64,000 nt of DNA from AC-56 sp963798705 (GTDB lineage: Bacteria > Actinomycetota > Thermoleophilia > Solirubrobacterales > 70-9): positions 248,001 through 312,000 of the forward strand of contig CAWCTW010000003.1 of assembly GCA_963798705.1 (NCBI GenBank), written 5' to 3'. Each line of letters opens with the position of its first letter. The first letter of the stretch is position 1. Below the pieces are notes generated by a model that was not told the DNA's origin, did not search any database, and saw nothing but the letters and a program-made list of their open reading frames with translations. The translations under genes were made by a program, and so were the position numbers. Of the stretch, positions 1 to 8,797 are shown one piece after another.

Positions 1-556
1 GCCCGATCCGAAGGCCGAGAAAGCTCACGGTGGCGGTCGTGTTGACGTCGAGCAGCTTGATGTCCGTCCCCCAGAAGAACTGGACGACAGACCGGATCAC
101 GAGCGCGAGGCCGATCGACATCAGCAGCAGCTGGAGCAGCCCGGCTCGCCGGGCCCGCATCGGCCCCCACATGACCAGCTCGAAGAAGACGGCGAGCACG
201 GCGGTGGCGATCATCGCGACCACGACTCCCACGACCAGGGGCAGCCCCCACGTGACGTTGACGAGGTATGCCATGTACGCGCCGAACGTGAGGAAGTCGC
301 CGTGCGCGAAGTTGACCAGCCGCAGGATCCCGTACACCAGCGTCAGGCCGACCGCGCCCAGAGCGTAGATGGCGCCGAGCGACAGTCCGCTGAGTCCGGT
401 CTGAGCGACATCGTGCAGGCCCTTCGCGATGATCATCACGATCACCGCGGCGGCGATCAAGACCAGGGCCGCAAGGGCCGGCCGGCGATCGGCCGCATCT
501 CGCAGGCGGCGCCAGAGATTGACCTCCGCACCGATGGTGAGGGATCGAGCCTCCAT
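1..556 (-). CDS. livH: Branched-chain amino-acid ABC transporter permease, LivH type (partial, runs off left edge)
   Basis: This is the N-terminal 185 residues of a membrane permease that would carry branched-chain amino acids or a similar substrate across the inner membrane with LivM, LivF, LivG and a binding protein. Hydrophobic segments alternate with short loops. The family hallmark ALGAVGLTLVYGILRLVNFA followed by HGDF and GAY is visible near residues 60-90. An ATG at 554-556 gives about 45 residues before that hallmark, with a cytoplasmic basic stretch and a first membrane helix, as in LivH. The rest of the gene and its probable ABC partners lie to the left of the window. The substrate is not decided by this sequence. 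Confidence 0.85.
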   Translation of the reverse strand, partial: MEARSLTIGAEVNLWRRLRDAADRRPALAALVLIAAAVIVMIIAKGLHDVAQTGLSGLSLGAIYALGAVGLTLVYGILRLVNFAHGDFLTFGAYMAYLVNVTWGLPLVVGVVVAMIATAVLAVFFELVMWGPMRARRAGLLQLLLMSIGLALVIRSVVQFFWGTDIKLLDVNTTATVSFLGLRIG

Positions 557-630
557 CTCCCATCGGGATCGTATGCCTCCGGGGTGGTCTGCATGACGGT
601 AGACCGCCGCCGAGGGTCTACCCTGGAGCG

Positions 631-1875
631 ATGGGTGCGTTGCGATCCGGCACCATCGATGAGGTGGTCACCCCGGCGGCGGTCGCTCGTGCCGCACGGC
701 TCATCGCCCGCGAGGTCCGCGAGACACCCGTTCTGCCCGCCGGTGAGCTCTCACGCCGGGTCGGCGCCTCGGTGGTGGTGAAGGCCGAGTGTCTCCAGTT
801 CACCGGCTCGTTCAAGGTGCGGGGGGCCTTCCACAAGATCAGTCGCCTGAGCCGATCCAAGCTTCGGTCCGGTGTGGTGGCCGCCAGCGCCGGGAACCAT
901 GCCCAGGCCGTCGCGCTCGCGGCCGATCGAGCCGGCGCGCACGCCGACATCTTCATGCCCGCCGCGGCGCCGCTGGCCAAGGTCGCGGCGGTTCGAAGCT
1001 ACGGAGGCGAGGTGCGCCTGATCGACGGCTCCTACCACGAGGCGGCGGAGGCCGCACGGGAGTTCGCCGAACGAGAGGACGGAGCCTTGATCCACCCGTT
1101 CGATGACCCCGACATAGTGGCCGGACAGGGAACCGTCGGCCTGGAGATCACGCGCCAGGTTCCGACGGCGCGGCAAGTGGTGGTCCCGCTGGGGGGTGGC
1201 GGACTGGCGGCGGGGACGGCGATCGCGGTCAAGTCGCGGCTTCCCGGCGCGAGGGTGATCGGCGTCCAGGCCGAGGCCTGCTCACCGTACGCCGACTCGG
1301 CGGCCGCACGGAGGCCGATCGGCACTCGGTCGACCAACACGATCTGCGACGGGATCGCCGTCAAGCGACCCGGCGAGTTGACGCTGCCGCTCGTGGAGCG
1401 TTATCTGGACGACATCGCGGCGGTGTCCGACGACGAGGTCGCACAGGCGATGGTGCTGCTGCTGGAGCGCTCGAAGCTCGTCGTCGAGGGCGCCGGCGCG
1501 GTTGGGGTGGCAGCGCTGCTGGCTGGAAAGATCGAGCCCGCGGCCGATGGCGACACCTGCGTCGTCCTATCCGGTGGCAACGTCGATGCGTCGCGCCTCG
1601 CGGAGTGCATCCGCCTGGGAGAGACGGCCGCCGGGCGTCGCCTGGTGATCTGGACGGTCGTGCCCGACCGTCCCGGGGCGCTCGCCGCCCTCCTGCGGAT
1701 CGTCGCCGAGCATGGAGCCAACGTGGTCGACGTGGAGCACATCCGCGAGGGGGTGGAGCTTCACGTCCGCGAGACCGCGATCGAGCTCGTCTTGCAGACC
1801 AACGGCCGTTCTCACAACGACGTCATCCTCGAAGCGATTCGCGCCGAGGGCTTCGCCGCCCGCCCCGAGCGCTGA
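631..1875 (+). CDS. ilvA: Threonine ammonia-lyase (threonine dehydratase), PLP-dependent, with C-terminal ACT-like domain
   Basis: The enzyme deaminates threonine (often also serine) to 2-oxobutyrate and ammonia in the cytoplasm and feeds isoleucine synthesis or threonine breakdown. The PLP lysine is K62 in GSFKVRGAF. SAGNHAQA binds the substrate or cofactor, and the glycine-rich phosphate loop is GGGGLAAG near residue 190. Residues about 330-405 form an ACT-like regulatory domain (VVPDRPGALAALLRI). At 414 residues it matches the short single-ACT class rather than the longer two-ACT biosynthetic IlvA. It is transcribed divergently from the permease, with about 75 bases between. Whether its role is biosynthetic or catabolic cannot be told from sequence alone. 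Confidence 0.92.
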   Translation: MGALRSGTIDEVVTPAAVARAARLIAREVRETPVLPAGELSRRVGASVVVKAECLQFTGSFKVRGAFHKISRLSRSKLRSGVVAASAGNHAQAVALAADRAGAHADIFMPAAAPLAKVAAVRSYGGEVRLIDGSYHEAAEAAREFAEREDGALIHPFDDPDIVAGQGTVGLEITRQVPTARQVVVPLGGGGLAAGTAIAVKSRLPGARVIGVQAEACSPYADSAAARRPIGTRSTNTICDGIAVKRPGELTLPLVERYLDDIAAVSDDEVAQAMVLLLERSKLVVEGAGAVGVAALLAGKIEPAADGDTCVVLSGGNVDASRLAECIRLGETAAGRRLVIWTVVPDRPGALAALLRIVAEHGANVVDVEHIREGVELHVRETAIELVLQTNGRSHNDVILEAIRAEGFAARPER

Positions 1876-1883
1876 CGCGCGAG

Positions 1884-2186
1884 TCAGGCCGCCGCCCGGC
1901 GCGCAAGCCGGCGGCGAAGCGGCGACGGGGGCCGGTGGATAGCGGTGTGCTCAGCCATGTCGCGGGCGCGGATCCGTAGGAGCTCGGCCACGTCGCCGCT
2001 GGGGCGGAAGGGATCGGCGACAGCGGCGCCGGTGCGGAGGCCGATTGCGGCCCAAGCCTCGCCGGCCACGTCCGCGATCAGGAAGTCGTCGTCCGGGAGG
2101 ATTGCCGAATCCCGGCCCGCCAGCCGGATGAGCGTCTCACGATCCCGGGACCCGGCGCGCCTGATGGTGATCGTCTCTTCAGTCAT
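1884..2186 (-). CDS. Small GNAT-like protein, hypothetical
   Basis: A 100-residue protein. Its first half (TITIRRAGSRDRETLIRLAG) looks like the opening beta-strand and helix of a GNAT acetyltransferase, and FLIADVAGEAWAAIGL could be the next strands. It is too short to hold the acetyl-CoA binding motif, and the C-terminus is a basic tail rich in arginine. Such truncated GNAT-like proteins are common in actinobacteria and have no assigned function. Its 3' end faces the 3' end of the threonine ammonia-lyase gene, with 8 bases between. Catalytic activity is doubtful. Confidence 0.6.
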   Translation of the reverse strand: MTEETITIRRAGSRDRETLIRLAGRDSAILPDDDFLIADVAGEAWAAIGLRTGAAVADPFRPSGDVAELLRIRARDMAEHTAIHRPPSPLRRRLARRAAA

Positions 2187-2351
2187 GTCGCCTGCTCCCG
2201 TGTCGTCGGTGATGCCGCCTGCTCGTGTCGAGGTCGTCCACTGGGAAAACGGTGCGCGGTGCCAAAACGTGAGGGGCCATGTGATTCAGAGTGGCACGCT
2301 CCGGCTATAACGTCAAATAAGGGATTGCTAGGATCGGGATAAGCGCTGGTT

Positions 2352-3299
2352 ATGTTCGAGGTCAAGCATCTTCGGGTCTTCAAGGAGGTTGCCGAGCGCG
2401 GCTCGTTCTCGGCCGCGGCCGAGGCGCTCAGCTACACGCAGCCGGCGGTGTCGCAGCAGATCGCCGCGCTGGAGCGCGCGACCGGCGTCAAGCTGGTGGA
2501 TCGCATTCCTCGTGGCATCAGGCTCACGGACGCGGGCCGGTCGCTCCTGGGCCACGCCGAGGCCGTGCTCGCGCGTCTCGCCGCCGCGGAAGCCGAGCTG
2601 GAGCAGATCGGCGCCCTGCGCTCCGGGAGAGTCCGCCTGGCGTCCTTTCCGACCGGTGGATCATCGTTGATCCCGCCCGCCACGGCGGTCTTCCACGACC
2701 GCCATCCGGGCATCGAGCTCATCCTCTCGATGGCGGAGCCCGCCGACGGCCTCGGGCAGTTGCGCTCGGGGGACGTGGACATCGCGCTGCTGTTGGAGTC
2801 CGGATTCGAGGCCGAGCTGGAGAGCAACGGCATCGACCGCGTCCACCTCCTCGACGACCCGATGTTCCTGGCGCTGCCGCTCGGTCATCCGCTGGCCGGC
2901 AAGCGCCGGATCAAGCTCGCCGCCCTCGCGGACGAGACGTGGATGCATGGAAGTCGCAACGTCTGCAAATGCCCGGATGCTGCGGTCTTCCTCCGGGCCT
3001 GCCACGCCGCCGGGTTCGAGCCGCGCGTCGCGCTGGAGAACGACGACTACGCCGCGATCCAGGGATTCGTCGCGGCCGGTGTGGGGGTCGCGCTCATCCC
3101 ACAGCTAGCGCTCGAGAGCGTGCGCGACGACATCGCCATCCGCGAGCTCGCCGAGCCTCGCCCGATCCGCCGCGTGGTCGCCGCCGCCCGCGCCGACGGC
3201 TACCGCTCTCCCGCTACCGAGGCGATGCTGGAGATCCTCCGCGAGGTGAGCGCCGGCTATCTCGATGCGCGCGAGCCCCCACTCGCGGCCGTCGGCTGA
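2352..3299 (+). CDS. LysR-family transcriptional regulator
   Basis: A 315-residue LysR-type regulator. Residues 1-60 carry the winged helix-turn-helix (VKHLRVFKEVAERGSFSAAA, then LSYTQPAVSQQIAALE). Residues from about 90 form the periplasmic-binding-protein-like effector domain. It probably binds DNA as a tetramer and responds to a small metabolite. The gene is divergent from the small GNAT-like gene, and its 3' end lies next to hmgA, which is read in the opposite direction. It could control either neighbour, or the tyrosine catabolic genes, but nothing in the sequence decides this. The ATG at 2352 starts exactly at the usual LysR N-terminus. Confidence 0.93.
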   Translation: MFEVKHLRVFKEVAERGSFSAAAEALSYTQPAVSQQIAALERATGVKLVDRIPRGIRLTDAGRSLLGHAEAVLARLAAAEAELEQIGALRSGRVRLASFPTGGSSLIPPATAVFHDRHPGIELILSMAEPADGLGQLRSGDVDIALLLESGFEAELESNGIDRVHLLDDPMFLALPLGHPLAGKRRIKLAALADETWMHGSRNVCKCPDAAVFLRACHAAGFEPRVALENDDYAAIQGFVAAGVGVALIPQLALESVRDDIAIRELAEPRPIRRVVAAARADGYRSPATEAMLEILREVSAGYLDAREPPLAAVG

Positions 3300-3308
3300 C
3301 CCGGCGGC

Positions 3309-4493
3309 TCAGCCCGTCGTGCTCTCGGCGACCGGTGACGGCGTGCCCTCGCGCCACGAGTAGGCATACGCGGGGTCGTCGAGCTCGCGGGCGAGCTCCG
3401 TGAGCCGCAGCGGGCGGAACGTGTCCCACATCACCGCCAGCTCCTCGGTCCGGCGCTGGCCCAGCGCCTTCTCGACCAATCCGGGTTGGGGGCCGTGTGG
3501 AAGGCCGGAGGGGTGCACCGTGATCGAGCCGACGTCGATGCCCTTGCGGCTTCCGAACTCGCCGGAGACGTAGTAGATGATCTCCTCCGACTGGACGTTC
3601 GAGTGGTGGTAGGGGAGGGGAACGGCCTGCGGGTCGTAGTCGAGCTCGCGGGGACAGAACGAGCAGATCACGAAGTTCGGCCCCTGGAACGTCTGATGCG
3701 TCGGCGGTGGCAGGTGCAGGCGCCCGGTCCGAGGCTCGAAGTCGTGGATGTTGAACGTGTAGGGGTAGACGTAGCCGTCCCACCCGATGACGTCGAGCGG
3801 GTGGTAGTCGAGCTCGTAGCGCTGAAGCCCTCCGCGCACCCGCACGACGACCTCGAAGTCCGCGGTCTCACGATGCGTCTCGAGCTCGGCCGGCGGATGG
3901 AAGTCACGCTGGGAGTACGGCGCCGACTCGAGCAGCTGCCCGTAGCGGTTCCGGTAGCGGTTCGGCGTCTCGATCTCGCCCGGGGTGTGGAAGACGAGCC
4001 AAAGCTGTGGAAGCGAATCGCACTCGAACCGGTAGGTGGTTCCCCGCGGGATCACGATGTAGTCGTGCTCGCGGTAGGGGAGCGAGCCGAATACGGTCTC
4101 GAGCCTACCGCTGCCCTCGTGGACGAAGATGACCTCGTCGCCCTCCCCGTCGCGATAGAAGGCTTCCGCCTCGGAATCCGGGCTGCAGATCGAGACCTCC
4201 AGATCCTGGTTCCACATCAGGCAGCGCCTGCCGGTGATGGGATCGCCCTCCGGCTCGGTAGCGCCGGTCACCAGGTGTCGGTGGACATGCGCGTCGGGGA
4301 CCCACTCGCCCCGCTCGATCGGGGCGAACCCGCCGGCCTCGCTGATCCGGCATGGAGATTGGAGGTGGTAGAGGATCGACTCATTTCCGGAGAACCCCTC
4401 GAAGCCGAGCACCTCCTCGACCAAGAGCCGACCGTTGTCTCGGAATTGAACGTGCCGCTTCGGGGGGACGTCCCCCAGTCGGTGGTAGCGCAT
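3309..4493 (-). CDS. hmgA: Homogentisate 1,2-dioxygenase
   Basis: This iron-dependent ring-cleaving enzyme converts homogentisate to maleylacetoacetate in the tyrosine catabolic pathway. The protein has 394 residues. The opening (MRYHRLGDVPPKRHVQFRD) is typical. The cupin core shows YHHSNVQSEEIIYYVSGEFG around residues 295-315, followed by VHPSGLPHGPQPG, which holds the metal-binding histidines and glutamate. Its ATG overlaps the hppD stop codon (TGATG), so the two genes are translationally coupled and probably form one operon read leftwards. Two steps of the pathway are therefore adjacent here, and a fumarylacetoacetate-hydrolase-family gene is 4 kb away. Confidence 0.95.
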   Translation of the reverse strand: MRYHRLGDVPPKRHVQFRDNGRLLVEEVLGFEGFSGNESILYHLQSPCRISEAGGFAPIERGEWVPDAHVHRHLVTGATEPEGDPITGRRCLMWNQDLEVSICSPDSEAEAFYRDGEGDEVIFVHEGSGRLETVFGSLPYREHDYIVIPRGTTYRFECDSLPQLWLVFHTPGEIETPNRYRNRYGQLLESAPYSQRDFHPPAELETHRETADFEVVVRVRGGLQRYELDYHPLDVIGWDGYVYPYTFNIHDFEPRTGRLHLPPPTHQTFQGPNFVICSFCPRELDYDPQAVPLPYHHSNVQSEEIIYYVSGEFGSRKGIDVGSITVHPSGLPHGPQPGLVEKALGQRRTEELAVMWDTFRPLRLTELARELDDPAYAYSWREGTPSPVAESTTG

Positions 4494-5614
4494 CAGAGGT
4501 TCCCCCGCTTCTCTTGCTCTCTCTCGATCGCCTCGAACAGCGCCTTGAAGTTTCCCTCGCCGAACCCGCGCGCACCGTGCCGCTCGATCACCTCGAGGAA
4601 CGTCGTCGGCCGGTCACTCAGGTTCGCGCTGAAGATCTGGAGAAGGTACCCCTCGTCGTCGCGGTCGGCCAAGATGCCAAGCCGCGACAGGTCGTCGAGG
4701 TCCTCGTCGATCTCTCCGATTCGCTCGGGTAGCTCCTCGTAATAGCTCCCCGGCGTCTCGAGGAAGCGCATCCCGCGCTCCTTCAGCTGGGCGACGGTGG
4801 CCACGATGTCGGTGGTGGACAGCGCAATGTGCTGCACGCCGGGGCCTCCGTAGTACTCCAGGTACTCCTCGATCTGCGACTTCCGCTTGCCCTCCGCGGG
4901 CTCGTTGAGCGGGAACTTGATCCGGCCCTTTCCGTCGGCCATCACCTTCGACATCAGCGCGGAGTACTCCGTGGAGATGTCCCGGTCGGTGAAGTGGATC
5001 ATCTCGCGCATCCCGAAGATGCGCTCGTAGTAGCCAACCCATTCCGGGAGCGTCCCGAGCTCGATGTTGCCGACCACGTGGTCGATGCCGGTGAAGAGCC
5101 CGGCGTCTTCGCCTCCCGCCACCGGAGCGTACCCGGGCAGGAACGCGCCCCCGTAGTCGCCGCGCTCCACGAACGTGTGGATCGTCTCGCCATACGTGGC
5201 GATGCTCGCCGTTCGCACCGAGCCGCCGTCGTCACTTCGCTCCTCGGGCTCGGCGATCCCGCGTGCGCCCCGCCGGATCGCTTCCGAGTACGCCCGCTCC
5301 GCGTCGGGGACCCCCAGCGCCACGACCTTCACCCCGTCACCGTGTTCCGCGACGTGGCGCGCGATCTCGGTTGTGCCCTTGAGCGAGGACGTGAGCACGA
5401 ATCGGACTCGCCCATGCTCGACCACCTGCGAGGCGCGGTCACGTACCCCGGTCTCGAGGCCGGCGAACGCCGTGCGCCGGAACCCGAGCGCCGTGGTGAA
5501 GAAATGCGCCGCCTGGACTGCGTTCGAGACGTAGAACTCGATGTGGTCGACGCCGTAGAGCGGCATCTCATCTGCGAGTCGCTCGGCCTCTCGCGGAACC
5601 GTCTTCGTCTCCAT
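4493..5614 (-). CDS. hppD: 4-Hydroxyphenylpyruvate dioxygenase
   Basis: The enzyme turns 4-hydroxyphenylpyruvate into homogentisate using ferrous iron and oxygen. The protein has 373 residues and the two-domain vicinal-oxygen-chelate fold. The iron ligands are visible as histidine in GIDHVVGNIELG, histidine in GVQHIALSTTDI, and glutamate in the C-terminal FLEVIERHGARGFGEGNF, which closes the active site. It is the first gene of the hppD-hmgA operon, and its promoter must lie in the 120-base gap shared with the divergent Lrp-type regulator. A GAGGAA ribosome site precedes the ATG at 5614. Confidence 0.95.
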   Translation of the reverse strand: METKTVPREAERLADEMPLYGVDHIEFYVSNAVQAAHFFTTALGFRRTAFAGLETGVRDRASQVVEHGRVRFVLTSSLKGTTEIARHVAEHGDGVKVVALGVPDAERAYSEAIRRGARGIAEPEERSDDGGSVRTASIATYGETIHTFVERGDYGGAFLPGYAPVAGGEDAGLFTGIDHVVGNIELGTLPEWVGYYERIFGMREMIHFTDRDISTEYSALMSKVMADGKGRIKFPLNEPAEGKRKSQIEEYLEYYGGPGVQHIALSTTDIVATVAQLKERGMRFLETPGSYYEELPERIGEIDEDLDDLSRLGILADRDDEGYLLQIFSANLSDRPTTFLEVIERHGARGFGEGNFKALFEAIEREQEKRGNL

Positions 5615-5664
5615 GCGTTGTTCCTCCTCGGGTTGGGCAGCGCTTGCGAGGCTACGGCCTCCCG

Positions 5665-5730
5665 TTTATGATTACCCCCTTCGGAGGCGTGCTCAAGAGC
5701 GAAACGTTGCGTAGAAGGGGATTAGAGGAG
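5665..5730. promoter_or_regulatory. Divergent promoter region with imperfect inverted repeat between hppD and the Lrp-type gene
   Basis: The gap between the two divergent start codons holds ATTACCCCCTTC at 5671-5682 and GAAGGGGATTAG at 5714-5725, which are imperfect inverted copies. It also holds an AACGTT palindrome at 5703-5708. Lrp/AsnC regulators usually bind such dyads in their own promoter and in that of a divergent target. The right arm lies just upstream of, and may overlap, the GAGGAG ribosome site of the regulator. Binding is inferred and not shown. Confidence 0.4.
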
Positions 5731-5734
5731 CGAA

Positions 5735-6190
5735 ATGGACAGGATTGACGCGCAAATCGTTGCGCTCTTGCGAGACAACGCCCGGCGCTCGTTCCAGGAC
5801 ATCGGCAAGCGGGTCTCCCTGTCGGCGCCCGCCGTGAAGCGACGGGTCGACCGGCTCGAGAGCGAAGGCGTCATCCGCGGGTACGCCGCAACCGTCGACC
5901 CGGCCGCCTTCGGGTGGCATGCCCACGCCTTCGTCGAGCTGTTCTGCGAGGGCCGGATGTCGGGAGCGGAGGTGCGCGACGCGGTCGCCACCCACCCCGA
6001 GGTCGAGGGCGCCTACACGATCGCGGGCGCCCCGAGCGCGATCATCCACGTCCGCGCCGCCGACACCCGGCATCTGGAGGAGGCTCTCGAGCGGATTCGC
6101 GAGACCCCCGGGGTGACGCGCACCCAGACCCAGGTTGTCCTCTCCACGCTGTTCGAGCGGCCGGTGGCCAACGGAAAGGGCCCGGTGTGA
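5735..6190 (+). CDS. Lrp/AsnC-family transcriptional regulator
   Basis: A 151-residue regulator. The N-terminal helix-turn-helix begins RIDAQIVALLRDNARRSFQ, and the C-terminal half is the RAM (ACT-like) ligand-binding domain. The family normally senses amino acids. It is divergent from hppD-hmgA, which degrade tyrosine-derived 4-hydroxyphenylpyruvate, so tyrosine or phenylalanine is a reasonable effector guess. It overlaps the following ATP-grasp gene by four bases (GTG TGA with GTGA), so regulator and ligase are coupled. A GAGGAG ribosome site lies just before the ATG. Confidence 0.92.
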   Translation: MDRIDAQIVALLRDNARRSFQDIGKRVSLSAPAVKRRVDRLESEGVIRGYAATVDPAAFGWHAHAFVELFCEGRMSGAEVRDAVATHPEVEGAYTIAGAPSAIIHVRAADTRHLEEALERIRETPGVTRTQTQVVLSTLFERPVANGKGPV

Positions 6191-7611
6191 TCGACCACGT
6201 CAACAACCTGAAGCTCCAGCATCTCGTCGAGCTCTCCAAGCTCGGCGACCGCTGCCTCGACATCGAGTCCGAGATCGCGGCGTGGCTCGACAGCCATGAT
6301 GTTGTCTTCGACGGGCACACGATCCCGTTCGTGCTCATGCCCCACTTCGTCTCGCCACGCCAGGTCGGCCGTGTGCGGCGCGCAGTCGAATGCCTGTCCC
6401 GGGTACTCAACCGCTTCTGCGACGCCTACCCGGACGATGCGCGGCTGCGTGACGAGCTCGCCCTGCCGTCGACGGAGGACGCTCTCGTTCGTATCGATCC
6501 CGGATTCACGCGCCCCATGAGAATCTGCCGGCTCGACGCCTTCCTCTCCGGCTACGACGTCAAGTTCCTCGAGTTCAACGCCGATTCACCGGCAGGCATC
6601 GGCTACACGGACGTGCTGCACGACGGTCTCCGGCGCTTCATCCGGTTGCCGCGCGTCGAGGCGGAGTTCGAGCGGGCCTACTCGCCAATGCTCCCGCTCC
6701 TGGTCGAGACCCTGTTGGATGCCTACGCCGAGCGTCGATCGAGTCGCCCGGAGCTCCCCGAGCGACCGCAAATGGCCCTCGTGGACAAGCCGGCCAGCCC
6801 CTCGGTGCCCGAGTTCCGGATCGTCTGTCAGGCGGCGCGCGCGGCGGGAATCGAAGCCGCGATCGGCACCACCGACGAGCTCGACTACAACGGGTCGGTG
6901 CTGCGCGTCCGGGGCGAGCCCGCTCACCTCGTCTACCGGCGAGTGCTCGTGGACGACCTGCGCGAGGGCGACCTCACCGCGGCGGCGCGCGACGGCAGCA
7001 TCTGCCTGGTGAACCCGCCGCGCGCCCGCGTGGCGAACAACAAAAAGCTCTTCGCGCTGCTGGACGATCCGCGCTTCGCCCACCTCGTCCGACAGGACGA
7101 GGCCGAGGTGATCGCCGAGACGATCCCCTGGACCCGGATCCTGCGTCCGGGAAGAGTGACGTACGGACAATGGGTGGTGGACCTGCTCGCCTTCGTCTCC
7201 GACAACCGCCAACGGCTCGTGCTGAAGCCCGCGTCGGAGTACGGGGGCCACGGCGTGTCGCTCGGGATCGAGACGGATCAGAACGAATGGGACCGCATCA
7301 TCGCGGCGCACTCGGAATGCGGCGATTACGTCGTCCAGGAGTACGTCCCGGTGCCCGAGGAGATGTTCCCGACGGTCGAGGACGGCCACGTACAGATGAG
7401 GCTCAAGCGCTTCAACATCAACCCGTTCGGGATCGGCGGCCGCTACGGGGGGATGATCACCCGGATCTCGGACCGGGCGGTCATCAACGTGTCGGCGGGC
7501 GGCGGCCTGCTTCCCAGCGTCGTCGGCCGGCACAAGCGGCGCCTGCTTGCGGAGGAGGGGGAATCGGACCACGAGGTCACCGAGGAGGTGTCGGATGGCG
7601 CTGCCGCGTGA
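6187..7611 (+). CDS. Circularly permuted ATP-grasp / glutathionylspermidine synthase-like ligase
   Basis: A predicted 474-residue ATP-dependent carboxylate-amine ligase. The central part has ICRLDAFLSGYDVKFLEFN and ADSPAG, typical of glutathionylspermidine-synthase-like circularly permuted ATP-grasps. The nucleotide-binding loop KPASEYGGHGVSLG is near residue 347, followed by YVVQEYVPVPEEMFP and the metal-binding region RFNINPFGIGGRYGG. I chose the GTG at 6187, which overlaps the regulator stop codon, because the homologous part begins there; readings further upstream lie inside the regulator gene. The next gene starts inside its 3' end. Substrates are unknown. Its position between a regulator of tyrosine catabolism and a ferritin-like protein suggests it modifies an amino acid or a peptide. 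Confidence 0.8.
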   Translation: MIDHVNNLKLQHLVELSKLGDRCLDIESEIAAWLDSHDVVFDGHTIPFVLMPHFVSPRQVGRVRRAVECLSRVLNRFCDAYPDDARLRDELALPSTEDALVRIDPGFTRPMRICRLDAFLSGYDVKFLEFNADSPAGIGYTDVLHDGLRRFIRLPRVEAEFERAYSPMLPLLVETLLDAYAERRSSRPELPERPQMALVDKPASPSVPEFRIVCQAARAAGIEAAIGTTDELDYNGSVLRVRGEPAHLVYRRVLVDDLREGDLTAAARDGSICLVNPPRARVANNKKLFALLDDPRFAHLVRQDEAEVIAETIPWTRILRPGRVTYGQWVVDLLAFVSDNRQRLVLKPASEYGGHGVSLGIETDQNEWDRIIAAHSECGDYVVQEYVPVPEEMFPTVEDGHVQMRLKRFNINPFGIGGRYGGMITRISDRAVINVSAGGGLLPSVVGRHKRRLLAEEGESDHEVTEEVSDGAAA

Positions 7612-8794
7612 CCCGCTGCCTCGGGGCTACGACGTGGACGAGAACGCGATCCGGTTCTCGAACTATTTCCACGTTCTGCGCGAGCTGGTGCATCGGTCCG
7701 CCGGATGGCTGCCGCTGGTGCCCGAGTTCGAGCTCAAGTACCGGCTCGGCGATCACCTCCACGACGACGCCCGCGCGCTCTCGCGGGTGAGGCGGCGCCT
7801 GTACGAGCTGCGCCATCCGAGCGACTATCCCGGCGCGCCTGGAGGTGAGCTTGGCGCTCTTCTCGACCGGCTGGCGGACGCCGGTGAGGCCGACGAGTAT
7901 CTGGCGGTCGCGTACCGAGAGGCGAAGCCGGCGCTGGTGCGGGCGATGAGGGTCCACCTCGACACGCTCGATCCGGTCTCCGACGAGCCGTCGCTTCGGC
8001 TGTTGAGCAAGGTCGTCGAAAGGCAGGAACGGCATTCGCGCGAGCTGGGGCCCTTGGGGGCGGGCGGGGACCCGCGCCCCGATGGCGTCGAGGATCTCGG
8101 CTCCCGGCCGATCGAGCTGAAGGCGGAGCCGCGTGGGCTGAGCGTCACGGGGCCGCTCGACGAGCCCGCGCGCGACCCCTTCGTCGAGGTGACGCCGGAG
8201 GGGGACCCCTTCCTGTCGCGCGAGCTCTACGTCAACGATCCCGAGCTGAATCACGTCCCCGTGGAGCCGGAGGAGCAGCGCCACTTCTTCCACGGGCTGA
8301 TGGACGCCGAGCTGTGCGCCGCGGAGCTGATGGCGCGGAACTCCCACGAGCACCCGGAGATGCCCTGGGACTTCCACGTCGACATGGCCCGCCAGACCTG
8401 GGACGAGGTTCGGCACGCGCGGCTTCACTACGTCTTGATGCCCACCGAGCTCGGCTGCGAATGGGGCGACTTCCCGGTGGGCTTCGAGTACTTCAAGTCC
8501 GTCTACGCCCGTGACCTGCTCGGGCGGCTCGCGCTGTTCAACTCGACCAGCGAGCAGAAAGCGATGTGGCGCCATTCCCGGCGCCGCAAGGTGCTGGTGG
8601 AGCGGGGCCAGGAGAAGGTCGCCCGCGTCTTCGACTATCTGCTCGCCGACGAGGTTCCCCACGTCCACAACGGGACCCGGTGGGGAGCCTATCTTTGCGG
8701 GGGCGACGAGGCGGCCTATCGAGCCAGGGTCCGCGAGCTCCGCCAGGAGCTGGACGACACCGGCTCGCCGACCGAGGCGCCGCGGGCTGCGTGA
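7595..8794 (+). CDS. Ferritin-like domain protein (DUF455-like)
   Basis: A 399-residue protein. Its second half looks like a four-helix ferritin-like fold. Candidate metal ligands are glutamates and histidines in LMDAELCAAELMARN (about residue 236), WDEVRHARLH (about 268) and LLADEVPHVHNGTRW (about 349), the spacing expected of EXXH-type di-iron proteins. The first half is helical and unassigned. The ATG at 7595 follows a GAGGAGGTG ribosome site and overlaps the ATP-grasp gene by 17 bases, so both proteins are made together. A di-iron oxidase or hydroxylase acting on the ligase product is possible, but that is inference. Confidence 0.75.
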   Translation: MALPRDPLPRGYDVDENAIRFSNYFHVLRELVHRSAGWLPLVPEFELKYRLGDHLHDDARALSRVRRRLYELRHPSDYPGAPGGELGALLDRLADAGEADEYLAVAYREAKPALVRAMRVHLDTLDPVSDEPSLRLLSKVVERQERHSRELGPLGAGGDPRPDGVEDLGSRPIELKAEPRGLSVTGPLDEPARDPFVEVTPEGDPFLSRELYVNDPELNHVPVEPEEQRHFFHGLMDAELCAAELMARNSHEHPEMPWDFHVDMARQTWDEVRHARLHYVLMPTELGCEWGDFPVGFEYFKSVYARDLLGRLALFNSTSEQKAMWRHSRRRKVLVERGQEKVARVFDYLLADEVPHVHNGTRWGAYLCGGDEAAYRARVRELRQELDDTGSPTEAPRAA

Positions 8795-8797
8795 GCC

